A stretch of DNA of 64,000 nt from Synaphobranchus kaupii (Eukaryota > Chordata > Actinopteri > Anguilliformes > Synaphobranchidae), in assembly GCA_029718625.1 (NCBI GenBank), contig CM056395.1, positions 27,202,261 to 27,266,260 of the forward strand, read 5' to 3'. Positions 1 through 10,774 of the stretch are shown piece by piece; position 1 is the first letter of the stretch; each line of letters opens with the position of its first letter. A program made the translations under genes and the position numbers. The notes under the pieces were generated by a model that did not search any database, had not been told where the DNA came from, and worked only from the letters and a program-made list of their open reading frames with translations.

Positions 1-34
1 GGGGGGGGGGGAGAGGAAATGAGAGAGAGAAACA

Positions 35-97
<63 letters not shown>
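1..97. repeat. poly-G/GA start followed by an (ATT)n microsatellite
   Basis: A run of G and GA dinucleotides is followed by about 20 ATT triplets. This is simple sequence with no coding signal. The next ~780 bases, up to the SINE, are AT-rich and I see no exon in them. Confidence 0.9.
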
Positions 98-99
<2 letters not shown>

Positions 100-393
100 A
101 ATAGCAATATAACCATAATACTTATTATAACCATACTAATTGTGACATGCCATGTGTTGTTGTGCCAAAAATATGATTTGTTTGATTTTTAATGTGATTA
201 TTTCATTTAACTGGTCACCCTTTTCATTAATTTTTATGATATTATTTTTACTTTGTATATATTATTGTATTGTATATATATTTTTACTTTATATTATTCT
301 ACTTTGTTCTGTATTTGAAAGCCTTGTAAGAGATTCTTCTAAAAATTATTTTTAGATTGTACGTTGATATTTCATATATACTGCAATATGAGA

Positions 394-424
394 GGTGGCA
401 ATGTTATGTCCCAACATTGCCACC
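394..424. repeat. perfect 12-bp inverted repeat (hairpin)
   Basis: GGTGGCAATGTT at 394-405 is exactly complementary to AACATTGCCACC at 413-424, with a 7-base loop. It lies in AT-rich non-coding DNA. It may be a remnant of a short fold-back element; no function is implied. Confidence 0.7.
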
Positions 425-887
425 TAGTGGCCGAGGAGTAAAAATGTTGGAACGTTGATGAAATACGTCCTTATGAATTAAAAGAAACAAATTGAAAATC
501 TGAAACAAACGTGGTTGTGATGAGTTTTTCTCCCTCACACTGGTTGCCCAACCACCTCTAAAAACAAGTATATAACTACTCTCTCAAATAAAACCCTTTT
601 TTTATTTTTTTTTATTGCATCTTATAAAACAGTACACGGTCCAGAAAACTATGCCACCAGTTCCAGCACTTTTTAAGTCCTTTCAAGGTCCTGTCACACA
701 AAAAAAGTTTGAGGATTTCAAAGAATTTTGCAACGCTGATAAAAATAATCTCAAACTGAATGCAGACAGGAACACGAAAAGGCTTCATAAGGATGTAGAT
801 ACTTTGCATTGTCAATCACTAACTTGTTTGAACCAATCAAAATGCATTTTCCCATTGACAACAGAACACTGATTGGCTCACAGCATA

Positions 888-1112
888 TGGGGTGGCAGTG
901 TAGTATAATGGTTAAGGAACTGGGCTTGTGCAGGTTTGATTCTCAGGTAGGACACTGCTGTTGTACCCTTGAGCAAGGTACTTAACCTGAATTGCTTCAG
1001 TATATATCCAGCTGTATAAATGGATGGATACTATGTCAAAATAAATGCAAAAAGCTGTGTAAGTTGCAGTGGATAAGAGCGTCTGCTAAATGCCTGTAAT
1101 GTAATGTAATGT
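888..1112 (+). mobile_element. tRNA-derived SINE, fish type
   Basis: The head has RNA polymerase III promoter-like boxes: an A-box-like 'tagtataatggttaagga' and a B-box-like 'ggtttgattct'. The body carries 'cccttgagcaaggtacttaacc', and the tail reads 'gataagagcgtctgctaaatg' followed by TGTAA repeats. This layout is common in fish SINEs. It ends about 30 bp from the 5' splice site of the FAM13A exon. A second copy in reverse orientation lies at 43590-43785 and a tail-only fragment at 19565-19604. Confidence 0.85.
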
Positions 1113-1148
1113 GAGAGCTCAGCCAATGAGGAGGCTCCCTCTTCTTAC

Positions 1149-3320
1149 CGTGCTCCCTGAGGAACTCCACCATGCTGCTGACGGGCAGGGGTATCCCGTC
1201 TCTCAGCAGCCCGGCCTCTGCCAGCTCCGGCAGGGACACCCCGAAAACCTTCCTCCCCGGCTCGCCGGCCCTCGTCCTCATCAGGGGCAGCTGCGCCATC
1301 CTCCTCATGTCCTCCTTGATCTGCGCGGCCGCCCTGCTGTGCTGGAGAGAGCGGAGGAGTGAGGCCGCGGGAGCCATGATCAGCCCCCGATCCCGCCGCA
1401 CACAGGACCCCTCATCCGCGCGACGCACAGCGCTCCACTTCCTGTTCACCTTCAGAGCGGAACACTGAGCGCGCAGCAGGAAGGGAAAGGGGCGTGTCCT
1501 GTTACCAAGACACACGCTGGTTGCCGGGGTGTCAGTATCCAGGGGAGTGGCAGGAGCACAGGTAGAAGTAAGGGAGTGACTGTGCAGGTATACGAGGATA
1601 AGCCTTGAATGGGCTCAGATTCCAGCGACTGATTCATGTTTTTACAGTATATTTACAGACACGTTTCTCTGTTTATCCTGCTTCAGCTGCACAGTGTGAA
1701 GGCTTATGTACGCTGTGTGAAGGCTTATGTACGCTGTGTTTTATGTGCAGCAGTGACGCAGGGCCTGCTTTGCTTTGTTGCTGATCACGCGGCCGTTGTT
1801 TGCTGCTATCGGCTGTGTTTGCTCATGATTTTCAGGCTTTTAAAAGGCAGCAGAGGGTAGCGACAGCAGTGGTGTGCTAATGGCACCGACAGAGCCTGGT
1901 GCTGCAGAACAGACGCAGGCAGGAAGGATCTCTGTGCTTCCCTGTCCTTCTCTGTTCTTCCCTGTGTTTCTCTGTGCTTCCCTGTTCTTCTATATCTTTC
2001 CCTGTGCCTCTCTGTGCTACCCTGTGCTTCTCTGTGCTTCTCTGTGCACAGGCAGAGAATGCACACTGGCCCCTTAGAACGCGATACAGGCCTGCTCCAT
2101 GTTAAGACAGAGGAAGTAATACAATCTCCGGCCTGAGCACAGAGGTTATTACACTTCATAGTGCAGTTGTCGACAGTCACGTCACTTTCATCCAAGTGTA
2201 GCAAATACGTTCCTTTCGGCATTCCACAGCACTGTCTCTCAAATAACACCTGTCACCATTTTTCTTGGAATGTAATTTGTGGGATTTTTATGCAAACATG
2301 CATAACACGTACTTAAAATAGCTTTCCATTCAGCTTAAAACAAAAACTACTGAGTGATATCCATGTATATTCAAATTAAATGGCTATGGAATCATCCTGG
2401 TACAGACAGTGAGTTAGCATTCACACTCAAAGGTTCCTGTTTAATTATAATTACGGTTATGAAAGAAGATTCCGAAAGAAAGCGAACAAAAAATGGAACA
2501 CACAATTTGTCAATTTGTGCATTTCATAAAAGAATACTTGAAATATGAAACAATCTCGGTCCACGTATTAAATTATAGGAATTTTTTAAAATAATTATGA
2601 ATATGAAATAAGATTCTAAAAGAAAGCTAACAAAACTGGAACACATAGTTTGTCAAAGTGTGTGTATTATGAAAGAATACCTGAAATATGAAACAATATA
2701 TGTTCACGTTTTCAGGCTTTTGTTATATTGGTTAAATATCAGAGCAATGGACTCATTTTACAGGAGTACGATATCTCATTATCACCGACAGGCTGTCGAA
2801 GGTCTGCAACAGGTGGTGCAGGGTGACAATGGCCTATCGGGATGTTTACATGCCTTCCCATGATGCCCCTCTGCGCCTCAGCAGTCTGACAGAACCATGT
2901 GTTCACTGCTAAAACTGGCTCACACAGATGCTGCAACCAGTCATTCCTTATGCTTGGATCTTTCTGAATGAAGGCGTGGGCATGTTCACATCAACTACTG
3001 ATTAACAATGACAGACCACAGTTTAGTGCAAGGAATATTCCGCGCTCCAAATACGTGCAATTGAAATACACATTACCAGGATACTGTTCACAAAACCTGC
3101 ACACATTTCTTTGGTATTCTGCTACGAATAATTTCCTTTTCAAAGCATGCTGGCGTTTTGATTTCGCACCAGTGAAAGAGCACAGTCTCACACTCTTGGA
3201 AAAGACAGAGGGGGCCAGAGGTGCATTCATTTCAGTTTGTAAATAATAAATATAGACCATTGCAAATTATGTCCATTTTGCTGTGCAGTGTGTGAGAGAG
3301 AGTGTGTGTGTGTGTGGGAG

Positions 3321-3356
<36 letters not shown>

Positions 3357-3385
3357 AGAGAGTGTGTGTGTGTGTGGGAGAGAGT

Positions 3386-3418
<33 letters not shown>

Positions 3419-3653
3419 TGTGTGTGTGTGTGGTAGCCTTGTGCAGAGGTGCTATTGAGATAAGCCCATCTGAGCTTCACAAACAGACGCCCCTCAATCT
3501 GTCCACTCCAGCTCCACACGTTTTACCCCACCGACCGAGCAGAGTTTAGCGCATTAATCCCCGTTTCACACACACATATCAGATCCCCTACCCTCCTCTA
3601 TTTACCCCCAGTCTTCCTTCCCTGTCCCTCCTTTTCCCCACCTCCATTCCTCA

Positions 3654-3702
<49 letters not shown>

Positions 3703-5246
3703 CTCCCCTAGTAGCCATACATAAACGCACACACGCTTTTATTGGTCAAACTGAGTTTTTGTAACTACAGTATTTCACCCTTCATTAGTCACCCTTCGAT
3801 GAGAAACGACAAATAATTTAAAATAATGGTGATAAAAAAATAATAATAACTCTAATTTAAAACACATCCCCTTGGCTCTACATACGAAATGTGATTTGCG
3901 TTTTCATTGGCCGTTCCAAGCCTTGCTCATAGCAGGTGTGTAGATCGTAGATTTTTTTTTGAGCTGGCAGGACTTCCCCCGTCTCGTCAGGCGAGAGCAG
4001 TCCCTCTGGTCAATAACCGCTGTAGAGTGTGTTTGTCTGCAGTCTCTCCAATCGACAGAGGACATTGCAGCCACAACAAGAACAGCCTGTGAATAAGACT
4101 GCTGGCCCAACTGGGAGGCAAAAAAAAATGGGCCATACGTTTATTTATAAAACAAAATAAAATGAGCAGATACTTAAAGAGGATGCTTAGTTGCCGGGTT
4201 ATTACTCAAAACAAAAACTCTGTTTCCGTCTGCTCCTTTTTGAATTTGTGCTTAGCCAGTGGTGTCTCGCTGGGTAATTTGTGAATAGTTTTAATGTCTG
4301 TGCTTTCCAGGCAGGCTGGGTGGTCTGTACGCTCTTTCAGCGGGTCCTCAAACACAGTCAGCCGCCAGAGCACGTCCCAGCTTGCTCAAAATCGGCCTGC
4401 CCTTCCGTCTGTGACTATCTCCGAGCTCAGAATGGCACTGGAATGGCCTGAACTATGAAAACACATGCACCTCGGACCCTCTGCAGTAGTCCACTTTAGG
4501 AAACAAACAATTAGATAAACAGCAGGCCTGAAGCCTGAAATCCCAATCACAGCACAGATAATAACTGTCTATTAGCTAAGCGCTTTTCCTTTTAGTGAAA
4601 GACCACAAGTAACGGACTGAGGGGAATATTGTTTACATGGTGTTACATTCATTTAGAAAACGCTGTCACCCACAGTGAATTACGGTGACTGTGGGCTGTG
4701 GAAAAAGCCATGATTAATTCAATTAAGAAACTGAATCACAACGATTCTTGGCATCATACATTGAGTGACTGCATTAACTGTTTAAAACGTGTTGGCGTAC
4801 ACTGTTTTTTCCCCCCCCTAAGCTGTCTCAGGGGGAGGAACACTGACTCTTTCAATAATGAAGGATACAGGGTGGTAACCATGGCTTTTCAAATATTTAT
4901 TTTGTGGTTTACAGAGCATTAAAGATGTGCCATAAATTCTACTGAACTGAAAAAAGAGTGAATGGTTGCTCTTGCGTCCTTCCTTACGCATAACAGCTAA
5001 GAACTTTGCCTTAAAAGTACCGGAAGGAGTGGAAGTAAGTCACTTCTTCAGAAGTGCCAAACAGGAGGCCTAGTGAGTAGGAGGCTGTGAACAACTGGAT
5101 GCCCGCAGAGTTGAGAGAGTTAAAGCAGACACACACAGAGCAAAGCCACGCGTCATAAACCTCACAGTCACAGTTTCAGCGTATAAGAGAGAAATCAGTG
5201 GAACTTCAACATAAACTCAGACTGTCCCTACATTGTGACTCACTGC

Positions 5247-5278
<32 letters not shown>

Positions 5279-5327
5279 GCCAGTGTCTGCTTCTACTTAC
5301 ACAGATGGTGAGCGCTCCTGCCCCCAT
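1149..5327 (-). CDS. fam13a: FAM13A-like RhoGAP protein, 5' exons only (partial)
   Basis: Two coding exons join in phase. Exon 1 (5301-5327) encodes MGAGALTIC and ends at donor GTAAGT. Exon 2 (1149-1341) follows acceptor CTCTCTCCAG and donor GTAAGA. It encodes a 64-residue stretch that starts [12 protein letters not shown], contains [19 protein letters not shown] and ends EFLREH. This fits the N-terminus of vertebrate FAM13A, including the KxFGVSL lead-in to the RhoGAP fold. The rest of the RhoGAP domain and the long C-terminal part lie beyond the left edge. FAM13A is thought to act on Rho-type GTPases and has been linked to Wnt/beta-catenin signalling; that is family knowledge, not visible here. 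The neighbouring GPRIN3 matches human 4q22 gene order. FAM13C is a less likely alternative. An in-frame ATG at 1377 ([10 protein letters not shown]...) just upstream of exon 2 could serve as an alternative start. Confidence 0.85.
2459..2710. repeat. diverged two-copy tandem duplication, ~145-bp period
   Basis: The segment starting 'tatgaaagaagattccgaaag' near 2459 recurs as 'tatgaaataagattctaaaag' near 2604. Both copies continue through 'gaatacctgaaatatgaaac' to 'ttcacgt' or 'tccacgt'. Scattered substitutions make it an old duplication. Confidence 0.75.
3284..3434. repeat. (GT)n/(GA)n compound microsatellite
   Basis: Alternating GT tracts are separated by 'gggagagag' blocks. A pure (CT)n tract follows at 3660-3700 in the same intron. 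Confidence 0.95.
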
Positions 5328-8300
5328 AGTTTTCAGGAAGAGTCTAAGGAGAGGGGTGAAGCTGCTGGCCCCACAGCCCCTCTCAGAGGATCCCCGAAAA
5401 GCACACCACACATCAGCCCATCAGTACACTCCAACAGAGGGCGGATGAGTCTCCAAGCCGCGAGACAAAGACCCACAACACACTGGAAGAGTTTGCTGCT
5501 CTGATTTTACAACGCTGGCCAGATTAGCCTCCTCTCGCCTGAAATCTGAGCCCTGAGCTGCCATTGGATGGCCAGTCCTGTCACATGATCAGCAGGCTGA
5601 AACTTTGAAAGAATGGGGGCTGGACCAAGTTTGCAGGGGGAGAGGATGCAGTCAGTCAGTGCTATTGCCTGGGGGAGATGCAATTTCGTAATAATAAAAG
5701 GAATATAAATACATGTAATGGAGTGACTATATAACCTCCAGAAAAACTAGAAATGTCTCAAATTAGGCCATTCTGATTTATGAAGCGGGAACTGTGGTCC
5801 TTAAATGCTGCTATTGGTTTGGACAATAATTTTCTGTAATCCTACAGAAATTCATGCAGTTTGTTTGGGATGGGCTATTATAAACTTAAGAGACTGCATT
5901 AATATCTTGACTAAAGCTGGCATGCAATAACAAGTGTCAAAACAAGCCATTTATATCGTATTAAAGTGATGTAAGTGCAGAATGTGACCCCCATTATTAT
6001 GGGGGAGATTTAGAAAATATGTGGTAAAAAGAACGCGGACGAGCGACGCCTGCGCCACGTGCAACAAGTGAAATTCAAACTTTAACGAAGCTCATAAGCC
6101 TACTAGACTACATACTCTATGTTGTTGAACAACCACATTTACAACGACGGACAGTGAAGGTAAAGCTTTCGAAATAACTGAGAAATAATTTACCAAACAG
6201 AAATTTCATGTCAGAGGCGATGTTTTGGTTAGCTATACTAATCCGTTGCTAAATTAATTGGCTACCCTTCTGTCAGCTTCTGTAAACTCTTTCGTTTCAT
6301 TAACACACCTGCAACATGAAAGTGCGTCCGCTTCATTCCAAAACTCAGTTTTTTTTGTAGTGCTGCCAATGTAATTTTCAAACCAAAGTGATGCAATCTG
6401 CCAAAGCTAACTCCCAAATACAAATATCGAGGGAAACACACATGTGGGTATGTTAAAGCTCAGGAATGAGTCAACCTTGCCGTTGCTACTCAAATTGAGT
6501 TTTTTATTAAGCTGACACGATTTTAGAAAACCCATGATAAGCCAAAATTCCAGTTGGCTTTTAAATTCCACAAGTCCGTGCTGAATCAGCGCCAATTTCA
6601 CCGATTTGGCTGAAAAAGCCAAAAGGTGCCAATGTGGTCTATTGTAAACAGTTGCTAATCGTGTCGAGGGCGCAACCTATTTCACACAAAGAATTTTTGC
6701 TGCCATTGAATGCAACTATGTGGTTGGGAAACAAAACAAGTATTCCAAAACATGAAGTTGCAAGGTTTGGTTTAATGCTTATTTAACCAGAAAGCAATGA
6801 AATCATGCGCTTGTTACACAAAGATTATTAACAGATTGATTATTCAACTGAAAAAATATATTTTTTACCTTATGTAAAATGCAACTGTCATTGAATTATT
6901 GGATTTGTGCTTCATACAGATATTATTTGTAGTAGTAGCAGCCTAGTATTCTTAAGTGCTCCTTTTGAGGAGTGAGCCAATCAAATTAATTAATATAGCA
7001 AGCCACTGAAAAACTGTCGTTTTGATAATGTCACTGTGGCAGTAGAACTCAGAGGACATAGGGACAGTGTAATTGAGTGTAATTTTTTTTTAGCTCTTAG
7101 AAAAAACCCCTGATAATGGACATGAAACAATGCATCCGCTTTATAAAAGTGAATAGCACTCAATGTAAATGTCATTAGTGCGCAATAGCGCCATTTTTCC
7201 TCCCGTCACTGAGGCACTTACTAGTTTTAGCTGGGAGACTCATTCTTTCCCAGATTTCCAATTTTCCTATTTTTTTTGTCTTGTCTTTGTGAAAGTGTCC
7301 GTAAAAAGTATTATACAAATAAGGTAATGTCCACTATATGGCCCAAAAAACACTTCAGAAGTACTTCACTGACCTGCCAGCCTTTCGGACTTTGGAATCA
7401 GAGATTGAAAATATAGCAAAAGTAATCACTACTTTCATCTTTTCAAGGCCCATTTGACTTTGTAAGTGTGATCAGAGATGAAATAACTGGTCATTCATGT
7501 GTGGCTTACTGGAACATACTGACTCATAAAAAAGTTTTTGCGTTTTGTCTTGGTTCCAGGGTGAGAACAGGAGCCTTTCTGTCCCTCACACAGCCAGAGA
7601 GCTCAGTGTTCACCACCCCACACATTTCCCAGCATGCACTGTTCCTGGAGGCCCATAGGCTGGGGGTGGGGGGTCTGCCTGGGACAAACTGTTAGAACCA
7701 GCAGAAACATTCACACCAAAGATTCACCCAAACTTTGCAATGTCTACCGTTCCAAGTATTTTACAATCTGGTGACGAAATGTATCTGCATATTTTCAATT
7801 CAATTAAAATTTTGAATTTTTAAATTTTTTTGTATAGCACTTTTTTAAAGAGAATTGTCACAAAGACATTGTACAGAGAAACAGAAGGAAAATTGGACAA
7901 AAGCCAGGCCTGAACCCCCCAAAAAGCAAACGAGGTAAAAACTCCCCAGTGGGAAGAAAAATACTCAAACAGTGGCGAGAAAATTTAGCCACATATTGAC
8001 AGTTATTACAGCACAACAGTAACTTCATTAGTGTGAGAACATATCGGCACAGTGATCTAACTGTCAGTGAAAACTGGAGTTTATCAGCACAGTGATGTTA
8101 AATAACAGAAAAAGGATGCAACGCCATATATAAATTATTTTATTTTGTGAACAAATGACGAGGCCGCAGTAACATGTCAGTTGTACAACCTTCTCCAGGA
8201 TGTCCAGAAAAATAAAGGACACCAAGTCCTCCACACTGTAGTCAGACTGGCAGACGATTATAAGTGCTGGAAAAAATCAGAAGCACTGAGGAACATTTTA

Positions 8301-8604
8301 ACTGAAGAGGATAATAACTTTATTGACAAGTCAAGGGATATATAATATTAATTTCAATCCATATCTAGAAAAAACTAAATGATCACTTTGACATCTGACA
8401 TGTACAGGAATCATATCAGCTAAAAAAAAAAAGAACAGGACCAGATTCAAGGGTTTATCAAAGGGTTTATCAGATGATAAAATATGCCTGTATTTAGGCA
8501 TGGTAGACCGTTTAGATTTTTCTGTTCAATAAACTGGCAAAACATAATTTAGAGAAAGAAAAGTCTTTTTGGTTGTGGCATTTCTCTGAACCAAATGATC
8601 TCAT
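5328..8604. other. intergenic DNA between FAM13A start and protease gene end
   Basis: Bases just right of 5327 should hold the FAM13A 5' UTR and promoter (minus strand), but I see no clear TATA box. A (GA)n tract at 5250-5278 lies just inside the intron. The rest is AT-rich with one dispersed repeat at about 7775-7985. No exon with paired splice sites is recognisable. Confidence 0.5.
7775..7985 (+). repeat. dispersed fish repeat fragment
   Basis: The stretch 'gtatagcacttttttaaag ... cacaaagacattgtacagag ... ccaggcctgaacccccc ... aaaactccccagtggg' matches the layout of a very common teleost interspersed repeat. The class is uncertain. It is recognised by phrase similarity only. Confidence 0.5.
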
Positions 8605-8610
8605 TTTATT
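8605..8610 (-). terminator. AATAAA polyadenylation signal for the CUB protease gene
   Basis: The plus strand reads TTTATT, giving AATAAA on the minus strand about 205 nt past the TGA at 8813-8815. The position suits a 3' UTR end. A (CA)n tract at 8637-8667 lies in the 3' UTR. Confidence 0.55.
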
Positions 8611-8812
8611 CCCTTAACATTTTTGAGAGCTTCACTACACACACACACACACACACACGCACACACACAGGTACTTTTTATAGGTACATGAAAATTGTTT
8701 TCTTCTGGTTAGAGTCCATGTTCTGATAACCGGTGCCCGTGGAACAATCCCTACTCCTTTAGTTGATGATAACCCAGGTGAAAGTATTCCAGGCGATGTT
8801 GGGTGGGGTGTA

Positions 8813-10087
8813 TCACATCTTAGTGGCATTTGTGGTGTCTATGGTGGTTGTGGTGCTTGGGCTGGTTGTGGTGTCTATGATGGTTGGGATGGTTGTGGTG
8901 TCTATGGTGGTTGTGGTGCTTGGGCTGGTTGTGGTGTCTATGGTGGTTGGGATGGTTGTGGTGTCTATGGTGGTTGTGGTGCTTGGGATGGTTGTGGTGT
9001 CTATGGTGGTTGGGATGGTTGTGGTGTCTATGGTGGTTGTGGTGCTTGGGATGGTTGTGGTGTCCGTGGTGGTTGTGGTGCTTGGGATGGTTGTGGTGTC
9101 TATGGTGGTTGTGGTGCTTGGGCTGGTTGTGACGTCTATGGTAGTTGTGGTGCTGGGTGGGGGTGGCAGGGTGGGGGGAACAGGAGAGACAGAACTCCAG
9201 TTTCCATAGAAACCTCTGTTCTGCGTCGCTCCGTTGCTGAGGAAGCGGATGACGGCCGTATTTCCCTTGGTGGTCAGAGATGGTGGGGCAGTGGATCCGC
9301 AGTAGGGACCTGTGTGGAGATGGGGTCAGTCTGGCTTATTCTGAGCTACTCTCTGACGCACCGCTCCATAGTCCATTTACTCTGGATTGCTGTACGAGGT
9401 TTTGTTAAACTTGCCTTTCGATTCCATGATTCAAACCATCGTTATACAATGCAGTATATTCAATATATTGTCAGTGACACTGAAAAACCTCATCATCAAA
9501 CTCCAAAAAACTATAATTCTCAGGAACATCAAAAAACCTGTATTGGTAAATGGGAAAAAAAAGTAATATTTTTTGCTGTTCCTGAGAATTACATTTTTGT
9601 CACGTTGTTATTATTTGAAATTGAAATTTCTCATCCAGGTGTTTGTACTATAATTCTGTCAAATAATAATGCTGTTTGAAAAACCTGTTTGACAACGCCA
9701 TAGTAGTTTCACCCAGCATTATTATCTGGGGACATTAATAGTGTGAACAGTTAGGTAGTATGCAAAAAAAAAAGATGTGAAATCAAACAGTGGACAGATA
9801 AAATTCAGACCAATCTGGACACAAATAATGGAAAGCAATGATGTACTGACCAAAAACGGAGACATCTGCGTCCAGTCCGTCATAAATGGTCACATGGTCG
9901 CTGCAGGATCCCAGCAAATTGTGAGCCTGCAGGTGGAACTCTGTGAAGTTTATGTAGATTTTGTGGGTGGGCTCCACTGTGATTCGCCAGCTGCAGGCCT
10001 TCAGGGCGGGGTAGTCAGCGTTGGGCCAGCCAGGGGACATAATCTCCCCCTGCTCACTGCCAAAATGTCCCCCACACTGCACCTCAT
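8813..10087 (-). CDS. protease exons 19-20: CUB domain 6 and Thr-rich C-terminal tail
   Basis: Exon 9851-10087 and exon 8813-9309 encode CUB6 (cysteines in VQCGGH, KACSWRI, GSCSDH, PYCGS). A tail of about 110 residues follows, built from ten repeats such as [12 protein letters not shown], ending NATKM and TGA at 8813-8815. Dense Thr/Ser with Pro predicts heavy O-glycosylation, as in mucins. Confidence 0.87.
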
Positions 10088-10693
10088 CTGAACATAAAAA
10101 CGTACTTGGTTATGTCTGTGGGGCCGCGTGGTGTATCTCATTGGGGATGTCTGTGAGCTCTATGGTAGGGGTGACCAACCCTGGTCCTAGAGAGCCGCAG
10201 GGTCTGCTGGTTTTTGTTTTCACCTTAAATATGACAACTGCTTAGGCCAAAGGAACCAGGTGAGGTGAGCTAACTGTGTAACCGACTGCTTTAATTGATC
10301 AATTAAGTGGCAAGTAACAACAAAAACTAGTGGACCCTGCGGCTCTCCAGGACCAGGGTTGGCCACCCCTGCTCTATGGTATAAATGTATCATTTAACTC
10401 TATGGCGTAACTGACTGGGGATGTCTGTGAGCTCTATGGTATAAATCTAATGTGTGATTCTATGGTTTACCTCACTGGGGATGTCTGTGAACTCTATGGT
10501 ATAAATCTATGCTGTAACTCTATGGTGTAACTCACTGGGGATGTCTGCAGGATCTATGGCAGTCCAGGAAGCGAGGAAGCCGGTGTCCACCACCCTGCCA
10601 TTGGAGGAGAACTGAACGGTCAGAGTGTCACTGGAGGTCACAAGATCACCGGGCACAGAGTATCCACAGTGAGTCCCTGCAATACAGCAAACG

Positions 10694-10774
<81 letters not shown>

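Larger units (their letters stand above)
1342..5300 (-). other. FAM13A intron 1 contents
   Basis: No further exon is supported in this ~4-kb intron. It holds a duplicated 'gtgtgaaggcttatgtacgct' at about 1695-1740, CT-rich repeats at 1930-2050, a diverged ~145-bp tandem duplication at 2459-2710 and GT and CT microsatellites at 3.3-3.7 kb. The short ORFs here look like chance. Confidence 0.6.

Noticed and set aside
888..1112. Possible tRNA gene because of A and B box-like motifs
   Set aside because: No cloverleaf closes, and the tail and a second copy at 43.6 kb show it is a SINE.
8763..9209. Plus-strand ORF rich in Val/Met and another rich in Trp/Leu
   Set aside because: It is the antisense of the in-frame Thr-rich repeat that ends the minus-strand protease; the real frame is fixed by splice phase and the CUB6 match.
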